Source: Chlorokybus atmophyticus
Lineage: Eukaryota > Streptophyta > Chlorokybophyceae > Chlorokybales > Chlorokybaceae
Direction of reading: 5' to 3'
Length of the DNA: 37,976 nucleotides
Assembly (NCBI GenBank): GCA_009103225.1
Contig: RHPI01003011.1
Location: 1-37,976 of the forward strand
Part shown: piece by piece, positions 29,088 through 37,976 of the stretch
Layout: every line of letters starts with the position of its first letter
Position numbering within the stretch: position 1 is the first letter of the stretch
The notes under the pieces: model-generated
Told to the model about the DNA's origin: nothing
Seen by the model: the letters and a program-made list of their open reading frames with translations, nothing else
Database searches by the model: none
Translations under genes and position numbers: made by a program

Positions 29088-32000
29088 ATGCAAGTGTCTT
29101 CAAGTCTCACGTCCACGCTCTCCGTGTGGACGTGGAATGTTCGAGGCATGAACGGCAATCAGTCAAGCTTGGCAGGTGCATTTTCGCATGGTCGGCGTCG
29201 CATATCGGCAATCACCCGCTTTCGCTTATGGCCTTCGTCGAAGGATGGAGTCCTTCTTTTGCAAGAGACCAAACTAGGAACGTCACCAGCTGCCCATGGA
29301 CGGCGAAATGTTGTTGGCGAGGCCCGAGTGTGTGGGCCCTGCGGAAGGCACACGCGGGGGGGTGGCAATCCTGTGCCCACCAGCTTGGCAGGACTATATC
29401 ATTGACACAGGCGTGGCCGTCCCTGCTAGATGCTGCTGGGTGCATGTTCGTTGGTTTGGTGGAGTCCTTCTCCTCGCCAGTGTGTATGCACCCTCAAACT
29501 CGCGAGAGGCCAGAGACCTTTTCTTCTTTGCACTCCCCTCTCTCCTCCCTCACGCGGATTGATATTTGCCGGGTGGTGACTGGAACTGTGTGGAGGATGT
29601 GGATGAGGATCGCTCTCGCCATGGTAGACTCTTTAGCATGGAAGACGCAGGTGCTCTTCATGCAATGGTGGGGGAGATGGACTTGCATGATGTGTGGCGC
29701 AGCTGCAACTCTGGCATGCGCGCCTTCACTTGGGACAACAGGCGTGAGGACAAAGGCCGCAGGCTTGCGCGCCTTGATCGGTTTCATGCTTCCGCCTCTC
29801 TCAGTACTTTCTTTGACAGCTCTTCAATCCTGCAGGAGGAGTGGCTATATGACCATAAGCCAGTGCGTTTATCTATACGCTCTGGCTCGGATGTGGACCA
29901 GGGTCCGGGCTTGTGGAAGCTCAACCCCGCTCTTCTAAAGCGTTCTTCTTTTAGGGCAGAGTTGGAAAGTCTGAAGCAGCTGCACCGGCTTACCTCTCCG
30001 CACTCCGGGCAGGCCTACATACGATGGTTTGAAGCTGGGCTTGCGAAGGTTGCCATGATGGCGCGGAAGCACTGGCACACTGTACGGCAACAACACAACA
30101 TGCAGCTACATCATCTGCAGGACCAGCTGGGCAGATGTGAGGCGGCGTTGTCTGCTAGTCCTGGAGACACAGCCATTCAACTAGAGCACTCCCGTCTGCT
30201 GACTGATCTAGGTGCACTCTCTGGGGTATTGCAAGAAGGTGCTGCAATACGCTCAAGTGTCCGCTGGCGTCTTCAACGGGAGCGGATGACCTCCTTCTTC
30301 TTTGCCGAAGGCCGCTCTTACACTCCTGCACACGTGCTTCTTTCTGTCACTCATGCCCATGAGCTTTTGCCAACACCGGTGACCAGCAATAATGGTTTGT
30401 TGGACGAGGTCTCAGCATTCTACCACAAGCTATACACCTCCTCGCCCTCCCCGCCAGCAGCAAAGGCAGCTGCAGCCCGACAGTGTTGGCAGGCATTGGA
30501 TATGAAGGTCTCCGCTCAGGTCTTGGAGTCTTCGGTGACGCTACTTGAGTTGCACGCTGCACTACAGAGCATGCCCCCGCACAAAGCCCCAGGCAAGGAC
30601 GGCCTCACCACGGCGTTCTGGCAAAGTGCATGGCCTCTCTTAGGGGAGGATTATTCTCTTTACTGTCAGCACGTTCCAGCGGAAGGGCAATTGGGTGAAG
30701 CTCAGTGCGAGGGGGTTATCCTCATGTTGCACAAGAAAGGAGAACAGTCTGACCTTTGCAACTGGCGGCCCATCACGCTGCTGCCCACCCACTACAAGAT
30801 TCTGGCAAAAGCTCTAGCAGTTCGCGTGGCGCCTGTGCTTCCTACGGCAGTCCACCCGTTGCAGGTAGGCTTTGTGCGCCACCTGTACATCTTGGACATG
30901 TGCTAGTGGCCCTGGACGCTATGCAGCATGCTGCACACACAGGGCAGCGCGGTGCTCTTATCTTGCTAGACTTTGAGAAGGCATTCGACCGGTTAGACTG
31001 GCACTTTCTAAATGGCGCGCTCTCGCATTTGGGCTTCGGCCTAACCTTTCGGCAATGGGTACGCATGATGAATGGGGGGAGCTGGAGCTCGGTGCTAGTG
31101 AACGGCCACGTGTCTTCTCCCTTCGCTCTGCACCGCAGTGTAAGACCGAGCTGTCCATTGGCTCCCTCTCTTTTCACCCTTGCCATTGAGTATTTGGGTG
31201 CTCTCCTCCGCATCACCCCTAAGGTTGAGGGCATACGGCAAAACTTGGATGAACTGCAGGACGAGGCCCACGAGCTGAAGTACAAGGATACGCGGACGAC
31301 ACGGAGGTCTACGTTGCTCTTACCCCGAGCAGCTTCCACGCCCTTCGCCGAGAAAGTCCTGGACCTGTATTGCTTGGCCTCGGATTCCAGTCTCAACCTG
31401 AGGTAGTAAAAAGGCATTCTTCTAGGTCCTCCCTCGGATCCCCCCCCCCCGGACTGGGAGGTGCATTGGCTGTCAGCAGGGGAAGCGGTCTCTCTTCTTG
31501 GTGTCCCCATGGGGATTTCTGTCCACCAGGAACAGCTATTTACCGAGGTGATAGCCAAGATGCGGCGCAAGCTTGAGCTATGGTCGCGCCAGCAGTTATC
31601 CTTGGTGGGGCGGGCTCGGACAGCCAACCAGACCGTCCTGTCATGTCTCTGGTATCTAGCAGCGATAGCCTCTCCCCCGGCGACAGATTATAAACAGCTA
31701 ACCGCCAACNCCCCCCCCCCCCCCCCCCCCCCCCCGAACTGAGGGATGCATTGGCTGTCAGCAGGGGAAGCGGTCGCTCTTCTAGGTGTTCCCGGCATTT
31801 TTGTCCACCAAGAACAGCTATTTATCGTTGTGATAGCCAAGATGCGGCGCAAGCTTGAGCTATGGTCGCGCCAGCAGTTATCCTTGGTGGGGCGGGCTCG
31901 GACAGCCAACCAGACCGTCCTGTCATGTCTCTGGTATCTAGCAGCGATAGCCTCTCCCCCGGCGACGGATCTCAGACAGCTGACCGCCAACTGCAGGGGG

Positions 32001-33364
32001 TACATATGGCGGCATGACCCTGAGCAGCGTCCCAGAGGCGGGCAAGTTGACTGGCCCACTGTTTGCTTGCCCAAGCGGCTTGGGGGCCTAGGGGTGCTGC
32101 ACCCGACATGGCAAACCACGGCTTTACTAGCCAAGTGGGCTGCCCGCTTGATGGACCCAACATGGGCGAAATGGAAGGTGCTGGGCTTTCATCAGGTTGA
32201 CATGTGGGGCACTGAGCACCTCCCCTCACGGACAGGCCTTTCTCGCTTAATACGCTGGGTACCTAAAGGGGCGGCCCTTTATGCTGTCGGCCTGCCCATT
32301 CGACCTTCCGGCGCAATCATCTTTCAGGCGTGGATGCAGGTCCGCCCTGCTGCGCCGTCACCAACAAACTTTGATGAGGTTTTGAGACAACCTCTCTTTC
32401 ACAATGCACACGTTGTGGACGCGCTCGGCCAGGTGGTGGGTGGCTTTCAGCCTTCCAGGCGCTACTGGCGACACTGGGCAGAGGTAGGCTTTCTCGCGGT
32501 GGCAACGCTTTGGGATAGTGTCCTGCGTCGGCCATATCCGGCTTCTACCCTTGCACTGTGGGTGCCCTTGGATGCTAGGGCGGAAGAACACGCAGCCGAG
32601 CTGTGGAACCTCCTCCCGGCAGCTTGGCGCCTGCTGCTGCACGGCGGGAAAGGGTTTCCTACTGTTGGAGAGTGGTGGGCCTTCTCACTCCTAATCACAA
32701 GATCAGTGCGGCACTGCGTGCAGGGTCCACACACGGCCAGCTCTGCACCGGCTTGCTCTTTCCTCTTATCGGCGATGAGGGAGACATCCTCGCCCCTCCC
32801 TCCTCGTTCACAACTGGCATCTTCACGTTGCAGCGCATCTGGGTCCTTTAAGAGCCTGTGCGCTGGCAAGGCAAGCTCGCCATCGGCTCCCCGGCATGAT
32901 TGGCATTGCCCGACACTCAACGCTACCTGGGGTGGCATATAGCGGGGGGAGCTCCCTTGCACATGCTCCACATGGACCCGGCATTGTCTGTATGGGGAAC
33001 GCAGGCATCTTCCCCGCAGCAATCCCTCTTACTATGGGATTACACGGTCAGGTTCGGCTACACCCTCCTCAGCACAGCGCACGCACATCAGGCGCCCGCA
33101 TTGCGCCGATGGGACCCTGAGCAACACCCTGTATCGTGGCCAGCTCATTAATCGCGCCTGCACAAGACACCCTTGGCGGCCAAGCACCGTTCTTTCTTAT
33201 GGCTACTGTCACACTGGGCATTGCACTCAGGTGACAGGCTTGCGAAAATGAACTTTTCTGGGGAGTGTATGTCATGCTCTCTGCAATGTCTTGAAACTCC
33301 CGAGCACCTCTTCCTTCGCTGCTCGCTGGTCCGTGCAGTCTGGGCTTGGGTCTGTGCTATATAG
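29088..33364 (+). pseudogene. LINE ORF2: endonuclease, reverse transcriptase, zinc-binding domain
   Basis: ATG at 29088 overlaps the ORF1 stop by one base (TGATG). Endonuclease motifs are VWTWNVRGMNG, LLLQETKLG, GGVAIL, SVYAPS, LPGGDWN and RLARLDRFHAS, with a frameshift near 29330 and a stop at 29563-29565. RT motifs are MPPHKAPGKDGL, NWRPITLLPTHYKILAKAL, QVGFVRHLYILD, a one-base loss near 30900, then LLDFEKAFDRLDW, WVRMMNGGSW and PLAPSLFTLAIEYL. The catalytic YADD box is intact at 31289-31300 but in a different frame. The C-terminal part includes GGLGVLHP and ends with an RT-type zinc-binding domain (33173-33361: C-x2-C...HLFLRC). A duplicated 259-bp segment lies at 31451-31991. It is catalytically complete apart from frame breaks. 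Confidence 0.85.
31451..31991 (+). repeat. ~257-bp direct duplication around poly-C and an N
   Basis: 31451-31709 and 31736-31991 are direct copies in LINE ORF2 with a few differences, including a 3-base deletion. Between them are an N (31710) and about 25 C. A shorter C run precedes the first copy. It may be an assembly artefact at a C homopolymer. Confidence 0.85.
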
Positions 33365-33830
33365 AGACGCCTTGGCGGCTTTTTTCCCCTCTCCTTTTCC
33401 CATCTCCTGTTTCACACTTCGTTTCCTAGTCCTCACACACAGCTCCGTCCGGCGTGGTTGATTCTCTACGCATTGACTCTCTGGCACGTCTGGGTGGCCA
33501 GGTGTTCGGTGATGTACTCAGGTTCCTCCCCCTCTTCAACTGTTATTGTGTGCTCTCTCGCTTCCAGTGTTCAGGTTCTGGCCAAGGAGGAGTGGCTTCT
33601 AGTCACGTCCTCGCCACAGGAAGACATTTGACTTGCTCCTTTCACAGCCTTCACGGACTCGTGGGCTCGCCACTCTATCCTCTACTCTACAGCCTGGGCT
33701 TCCCCTCTTCCTCGGATACACTGGCATACGCTAGATACTAGTGTTCGTGACTGTTGATTAGCATGTACTAGCCCTTTTGTCGCCTCCAACTCTTGCATGT
33801 TTCTTTTTGATACATTTCTCTTGTTTGGGG

Positions 33831-33854
33831 AAAAATAAAAAAAAAAACAAAAAA
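33831..33854 (+). other. A-rich tail of the LINE
   Basis: A run of A with single T and C interruptions ends exactly where the target duplication TGCATCCT begins. This is the expected 3' end of a LINE copied from polyadenylated RNA. Confidence 0.8.
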
Positions 33855-33862
33855 TGCATCCT
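33855..33862. repeat. Target-site duplication TGCATCCT, right
   Basis: Matches 25776-25783 exactly. Eight bases is short for a LINE, but the match sits immediately after the A-rich tail. Confidence 0.7.
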
Positions 33863-34329
33863 TACCCGACTCATGCACACCAATAGTTGCATACATGCAC
33901 GTGTGCAGACTGCGCAAACTGGCCATGGTGTGGCATTGACAAGGGGGTGGAAGAGCTGGCATGAAATATGGGCAACATGTATCAAGTTGTAATCTTGTGT
34001 TGTGGTATGATGGGTGTACATAACTATTTAACCGATGCTTGCGCACGCATGCGACAATTGTTGGTTGTGTATGGGTAGGTAGGTGACAATGCTTTTAAAC
34101 TTGCAGCTGGCTCGCAGTGTTGTGATGTACTAGTTGTATGCTAAATCTGATGTAATGAAGCTTGGTTCCGCTCATGGGGTTGTGACATGACAAGCATTGC
34201 TGCTGCGTGCATATATGCCGTTGCATGTAGCCCTGTACTTTATTTGCACAAGTGCATGTAGGGGGGAGGNGGGGAGAGGCTACTGAAAGTCACTAAGTTA
34301 TAATAAGGAGATGACCTCATGGCCATTTG
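33863..34329. other. Intergenic stretch, no gene recognised
   Basis: AT-rich with some ATGCA and GT microsatellite sequence. A G-rich run with an N lies at 34261-34277. No coding pattern is visible. Confidence 0.45.
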
Positions 34330-34995
34330 CTTGCCATATGGCCTGGCTGGTAGCAGGGCAGAGGCGGCAGCGCCAGAAGCCATGGCCTGGTGTCAGCTAA
34401 GCCCTTGGCCTGGCCATGCTAGCTTGGTCGCCACCAGGCCAGCGTGATCCGGTCAGCGGCGTGGCCTACCGCTCTTGATATGAAGCACCAAGCCGCTTGC
34501 CAAGCCACCAACAGCGGCGGCCGAATGGCGGTCAGCTGCGGCTTAATCGCAGCTGCGGTTGACCGCAATCAGCCGCCAGTGCACAGTTAACTGATAGCAA
34601 TCTCAGCCGCTGCCGGTCAGTCTATAAAGCTGGTTTGGTTGCAACCGACCATGTTATGTGCATACGCACAACAAAATTTGTTAACCGGACCACACCTGGT
34701 TCAATGATTGATATCCAAAGATGCGCACCAGCCATAGCTGCTGCTACTTTGCATCAAGACTTGGATCAATAATGGTCTTTACAGCGAACCATACTCGGTC
34801 CGATTTAAACTGGTTTACAACCGGGACCAGGGCTGGCCCGGTTTTTGGGGGACCACATGACAATCACGTAATGTTTGGACCAACCTTGGTCCTCCACGTT
34901 CGACCAAAAAGGGCGACCCTGGTCCGGACTCCAAGCCGCCCGGGCAATTTGGTCTTGGTCCGTGCTCATGATCAGGGCTGGTCCATGTGCTTGGA
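34330..34995 (+). repeat. Dispersed repeat, copy B (inverted partner at 9945)
   Basis: The plus strand matches the minus strand of 9945-10560. GCTCTTGATATGAAGCACCA, the CAGCTGCGGCTTAATCGCAG block, the TTTTTGGGGGACC block and GGACCAGGGCTGG near-palindromes occur in the same order. A TATAAA lies at 34622. No reliable coding region. Confidence 0.65.
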
Positions 34996-34999
34996 GTGG

Positions 35000-35178
35000 A
35001 AGTTGATGATGTACGCATCAGGTGGTGTCAGCACGTCTGGCGAAGCGCAGGGAGTTGGTTGAGCTGGAAGGCTCCATCTTGTCGTTGTCAATGTACAAAG
35101 GAGGTGAAGCTCGTCAACAAAGAGTGAAGTGGAAAGAGGTGCGACTGGAGATGGGGCATGAGCCTCTGCTGCTATGGT
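35000..35178 (+). other. Short open segment sharing 38 bases with the split gene
   Basis: An open frame without an obvious start encodes KRRELVELEGSILS followed by SMYKGGEARQQRVKWKEVRL and stops at about 35176. 35049-35086 is identical to 24487-24524 in the plus-strand split-gene region. It might be an exon, since a GCGCAG precedes the shared block, or a fragment of an unrecognised element. Confidence 0.3.
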
Positions 35179-35518
35179 AATTGCTCCCTTCCCTTGATTG
35201 CTCGTAGGTAAGGTTGGAGGTTGAGCTCTAGCTGTTGAAGTCCCCCTCATTTACTGGCGAGAACGGGGTGGGCCTGCTCATTCAGCTGATGCGATAGTGA
35301 AAGTGTATGGAGGGTAGAGTGTTCTTGCTTTACGAAGCTATCTCATTGCTGCTACCACTCAACGCACTAGTGCTTGTGCACACTATGTGATGATAGTGAT
35401 AACAATGCACAAAGATGTATCAAATTGCAAGCTGCACTTCTGATATGCAAAATGCCACCACTCGTTTAAGCAAAGAGGGTGACACTACAAGTCAACAAGT
35501 CAGTACTATGAGTGGCGC
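35179..35518. other. Intergenic stretch, no gene recognised
   Basis: AT-rich sequence with no coding pattern, leading to the LTR edge at 35519. Confidence 0.4.
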
Positions 35519-36123
35519 TGTTATACGGTATTTTGCATGAGTGGAAAATGTACTATGTTGGCAAATGAGGTGATTGAGCAAGCAACACGTCGATGCTATG
35601 CCCTGACTGATGACAACAAAGCACACCGTAACCAAGCACACAAAGCTCACAGCAATGACAAGCACGGTGCACAAGAGCATGCAGAGGCTCTCACACGGTG
35701 AGAGGATTTTTGTCAACTGGGGTGGCGTGCTCGTAGTTGCTTAACAAGCTCTTAGCTTTCTCACAGTTTCACCAGTTGATCCGATGAACACTGTGACAAC
35801 TACTACTTATACAAGTAACAGCATGATTGTTTGGAACATAAGCTAACAGTCATGTTGAAGCTATTTTTGAAGAAACCCCCACTCGATATAAAACACAACT
35901 TATAACCGAACTCACAGCTGAACACCTACGCGCGGTGCCTATGTAGGCTACGGTCGTGAGCTAGTTTAGAGTCATGACCTAGCTACTAGTCAGTGGCGCG
36001 CGTGAGTTCTCTTGCTGATAGGCCGGGCGAGGGTCTGGATGTAAGCGTGCTTGATGAAAGGCTGACACCCGAGGACAATGGGAATGACAGCATACACACG
36101 CAAGCACCACACTTCAGTCAACA
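35519..36123 (-). repeat. Diverged LTR of the PHD-type gypsy family
   Basis: On the minus strand TGTTGACTG begins at 36123 and a GTATAACA end lies at 35519, giving about 605 bp. It is colinear with 21822-22665; landmarks are CTACATCCAG-CCC-GCCCGGCCTA, an ACCGCGCGT block, GTGCTTGTCATTGCTGTGAGCTT and CCACTCATGCAAA. No integrase or RT sequence is adjacent, so it looks like a solo LTR, but I see no matching target duplication. Confidence 0.6.
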
Positions 36124-36188
36124 CATGCACAATCACAATCACAACCACAAGCACAGACGGACAGACAAGCACAGGGCTTTTTACGCGC

Positions 36189-36602
36189 GGACCAGTCGTA
36201 CGCGGCCCGTAGACCACGTCTGGTACGCTGTGGCGTACCAGTGCCGCGACTGGTCCGGCATGATCGGACCACTGGTGGTCCGGCCCCGAAGCCGGACGAC
36301 CTGGTCCGAATGACCGGACCAGGACTGGTCGCATGCTCCGCGGTCTATGCACCAGTGCAGCATTGGTACCGTACGCGTGCAACCGGAAGGACCAGGGCTG
36401 GTCGCTTACCACGCGGCCTGCGTACCAGTGAAGCACTGGTGCAGCACGCGGTTCAAATGATGGAACCAGGGCTGGTCGCATGCCCCGCGGCCTATGAGCC
36501 AGCGCAGCACTGGTCCGGTACCAAGGCGGTCAGTAGCGCACCAGTCATGGTCCTGTGCCAGCAACAGGACCAGTGCTGGTCGCGTGCTCCGCGCCTGTAA
36601 GC
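36189..36602. repeat. Tandem GGACCAG/CTGGTC palindrome cluster
   Basis: GGACCAGNNCTGGTCG-type near-palindromes start at 36316, 36389, 36462 (GGAACCAG variant) and 36567. The first three are spaced 73 bases, and each is followed by a second imperfect palindrome of ACCAGTGNAGCANTGGT type (about 36349, 36422 and 36495). Upstream, 36189-36300 has more ACCAG/CTGGT inversions. The same GGACCAGGGCTGGTCC core occurs in the dispersed repeats near 9957, 10050, 34820 and 34970. Confidence 0.75.
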
Positions 36603-36832
36603 CAGAGGAGTTTGTTAGTACACATGCACAGTACGCATGCATAGGGTGCATTGCTTACGAACCATGCATGGTACGGCGACCGGCTGCTTACTACAATACC
36701 GCTGACTCCACGGATGGGATCGAGCGTACGTCAGCAGAACGCGCAGGCAGCCTGCAGCTTGTAGTCATCCGCGCAGGCTGGTCAATGCATGCAATCTGCT
36801 GAGCTGTCGTTGCTGGTGCTGCGGTCCAAGCT

Positions 36833-36861
<29 letters not shown>
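36833..36861. repeat. (GGC)n microsatellite
   Basis: About nine to ten GGC units. No coding context is visible. 36603-37440 otherwise shows no recognisable gene. Confidence 0.9.
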
Positions 36862-36863
<2 letters not shown>

Positions 36864-37448
36864 GGGTGGTGCGGGCCGTGGTAGTAAGCGGCGGGTTGCT
36901 TGTCGAATGTTGCTTCGCTGCTGCTGGAAGCCAAAGCACTCATGTACCGTAGCATTGTTACTGTAGTCTTAGTGCAAGCATGCGCAGTGTGACAGCGGCC
37001 GCTGCTGCTGTTGTTACTGTTGCGGTTGAGGTTGTGGTTGGCTTACTACTGGTAGTTTGTGAGATGGGCGCCTCTTGCTTGACCTGCCGGCAGCAATTGC
37101 TGTTGAAATGCTGCTGGTGCTTATACATGCATAAGACGAGAGCAAGTTGCGAATGCATGTGTTTGCTTTGCAGTGTGAACAGCTGCTGGCAGCTGACATA
37201 ATTGTTGCTGCACAACTATGCTTGCGATTGATAAGCATGCAGACCTTCTGTCTTGTGCAGGCATACCGAGTCGGCAGCTGAAGGCTGCTAGCTTGGTCAC
37301 AATTGTAGTTGATCTATGCAACTGAGCAAGGTTAAATTTGTGCAGAAGCTACGTGCCTTGTGTCCGCAGCTGTGACTTGGCTAGCTATCAAAGTAGTCAC
37401 TCACATGAAGTACTTTGCATAGTTGCTGGTGCAAGCTGACTTGGAAGA

Positions 37449-37481
37449 AGTCGTGCAGGCGGATCATCCGCCTGCACGACT
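37449..37481. repeat. Perfect 33-bp inverted repeat
   Basis: Two 16-base arms (AGTCGTGCAGGCGGAT and its complement) are separated by a single C. No U-run follows. It lies just upstream of an exon-like segment. Confidence 0.9.
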
Positions 37482-37496
37482 GAGCATGATGCTCAA

Positions 37497-37946
37497 GTGA
37501 AGTGCTGCCAACCAGAAGTTGCTTCAAGCAACTCCAGTGAGCCAGTGGCAGAGGAGGCATGGATGGTGCCATTCATCGAGCAGTTGGCATCTATACAACG
37601 CCTGCTTGCAGGTGCCAGGAGAGTAAGAACTTGTATGTATGTGCTGAAAGTACACCCACACAATGCTTGTAGGCGCGCGAGTGCATGTGCATAGTCATGC
37701 GTGTATGCATGTGTGCATACACGCAGTGTATGTTTACGTGTGTGTGCGTGCATGTGCTTACGCGCGTGTATGCATGACTGTTTGTGCACGTACACACATA
37801 TAATACTTGACACATGTGTCAACAGTCACTGCACAGGCACAGGTGACCCGGGGTGTACTGTCGGTGGGGGAAGCTCGTTGCTGCTGCTATGCTCAGGGCG
37901 CGGGACCAGGGGGTGCTGCAAGTAGATGCACCTGCTGGACCTCAAG
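37497..37946 (+). CDS. Third split-gene piece, running off the window
   Basis: An exon-like segment 37497-37622 encodes EVASSNSSEPVAEEAWMV then IEQLASIQRLL and ends at a GTAAGA donor in phase 0. A CATG/GT-alternating intron-like stretch follows. A second segment, starting somewhere after the CACAG near 37836, encodes KLVAAAMLRARDQGVLQ then APAGPQ and ends at donor GTGAGCGGACGGGG (37947), leading into poly-G at the window end. The second segment is homologous to 24820-24887 and to 12145-12235 on the minus strand, including the donor and first intron bases. It has one extra base before the donor, and its acceptor is unclear, so it may be a pseudogene. The next exon would lie beyond the window. 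Confidence 0.4.
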
Positions 37947-37976
37947 GTGAGCGGACGGGGGGGGGGGGGGGGGGGG

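Larger units (their letters stand above)
26258..29088 (+). pseudogene. LINE ORF1 (nucleic-acid-binding protein), broken
   Basis: Starts at ATG 26258 (MVAAGDQGQVPLTP), with a PATWADAVAGAPR segment. A frameshift around 26700-26790 moves the reading frame to a part with TVLRWSEGGDDDNFWVSF, a (TC)n tract at 26927-26946, and a CCHC zinc knuckle (CFRCKQVGHLRSHC, near 27148-27190). Pro-rich sequence then enters the N gap (27342-27435). Beyond it are an acidic segment (DDQDEEDDLP), a stop near 27806, another frameshift, and a final frame to TGA at 29086-29088. ORF1 proteins of L1-type elements coat the LINE RNA. The stop overlaps the ORF2 ATG. Confidence 0.75.
25784..33854 (+). mobile_element. L1-like LINE, nearly full length
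   Basis: About 8.07 kb as assembled, including a 94-N gap and two local duplications at Ns. It has a GC-rich 5' leader, ORF1 with a CCHC knuckle, ORF2 with AP endonuclease, reverse transcriptase and C-terminal RT zinc-binding domain, and an A-rich tail (33831-33854). TGCATCCT flanks it on both sides. This is the full L1-type architecture, unlike the minus-strand LINE at 17.8-20.95 kb. Several frameshifts and stops make it inactive as assembled, though some may be sequencing errors. It is inserted downstream of the last visible exon of the split-gene copy at 24.4-25.3 kb, perhaps in an intron. Confidence 0.85.

Noticed and set aside
36181-36600. Overlapping open frames on both strands in the GGACCAG cluster
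   Set aside because: The frames follow the 73-bp repeat period and palindromes. The composition is repetitive and no protein pattern is conserved.
37449-37481. Rho-independent terminator
   Set aside because: There is no T-run after the stem and the window is eukaryotic.

Overview
The window looks like nuclear DNA of a eukaryote, most plausibly a unicellular alga. It has no bacterial gene packing. It holds an LTR-retrotransposon graveyard, two LINEs, spliceosomal-type exon/intron signals (GTGAGC and GTAAGA donors, pyrimidine-AG acceptors), abundant CA/GT, CATG-CG, poly-G/C and trinucleotide microsatellites, and a long Gly-rich, beta-solenoid-like repeat protein of a kind I associate with marine green algae. 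A TGTAA element 20 bases after that gene's stop fits green-algal polyadenylation, but this is weak. I cannot name the species.

Layout. 2-3169 (+): 3' part of an extracellular-type repeat protein with two copies of a 62-residue Cys-rich module. 4298-9252 (-): a Ty3/gypsy element with both 670-bp LTRs, an initiator-Met tRNA primer site and a purine tract. Its coding region is dead (stops, YLND in RT, no RNase H or integrase), and a 647-bp solo LTR with a 5-bp target duplication sits in gag. 9.95-10.56 kb (-) and 34.33-35.0 kb (+): inverted copies of a dispersed repeat. 11.1-12.25 kb (-), 24.4-25.34 kb (+) and 37.5 kb to the end (+): three related pieces of an unrecognised split gene whose introns carry hairpins, poly-G/C and CA repeats. 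12.3-13.55 kb: a direct repeat pair.

13.6-23.2 kb is a retroelement patchwork. It contains a chromodomain integrase fragment and putative LTR; a Ty3/gypsy element whose integrase ends in a PHD finger; a LINE (-) joined in frame to that gypsy element inside the two RT domains; a second, oppositely oriented integrase-PHD fragment with its LTR; and a third PHD fragment. 25784-33854 (+) is a nearly complete L1-like LINE with two ORFs, an A-rich tail and an 8-bp target duplication, inserted downstream of the 24.4-25.3 kb gene copy's last visible exon. 35.5-36.1 kb is a diverged LTR (-) of the PHD-gypsy family. 36.19-36.60 kb is a tandem palindrome cluster.

Apart from the first gene and the split-gene copies, nearly everything recognisable is mobile DNA, and most of it is inactivated by stops and frameshifts. 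Single Ns lie beside homopolymers or between near-duplicate segments (11312, 11930, 24486, 25134, 26183, 31710, 34270), with a 94-N gap at 27342-27435. Local duplications at those points may be assembly artefacts.
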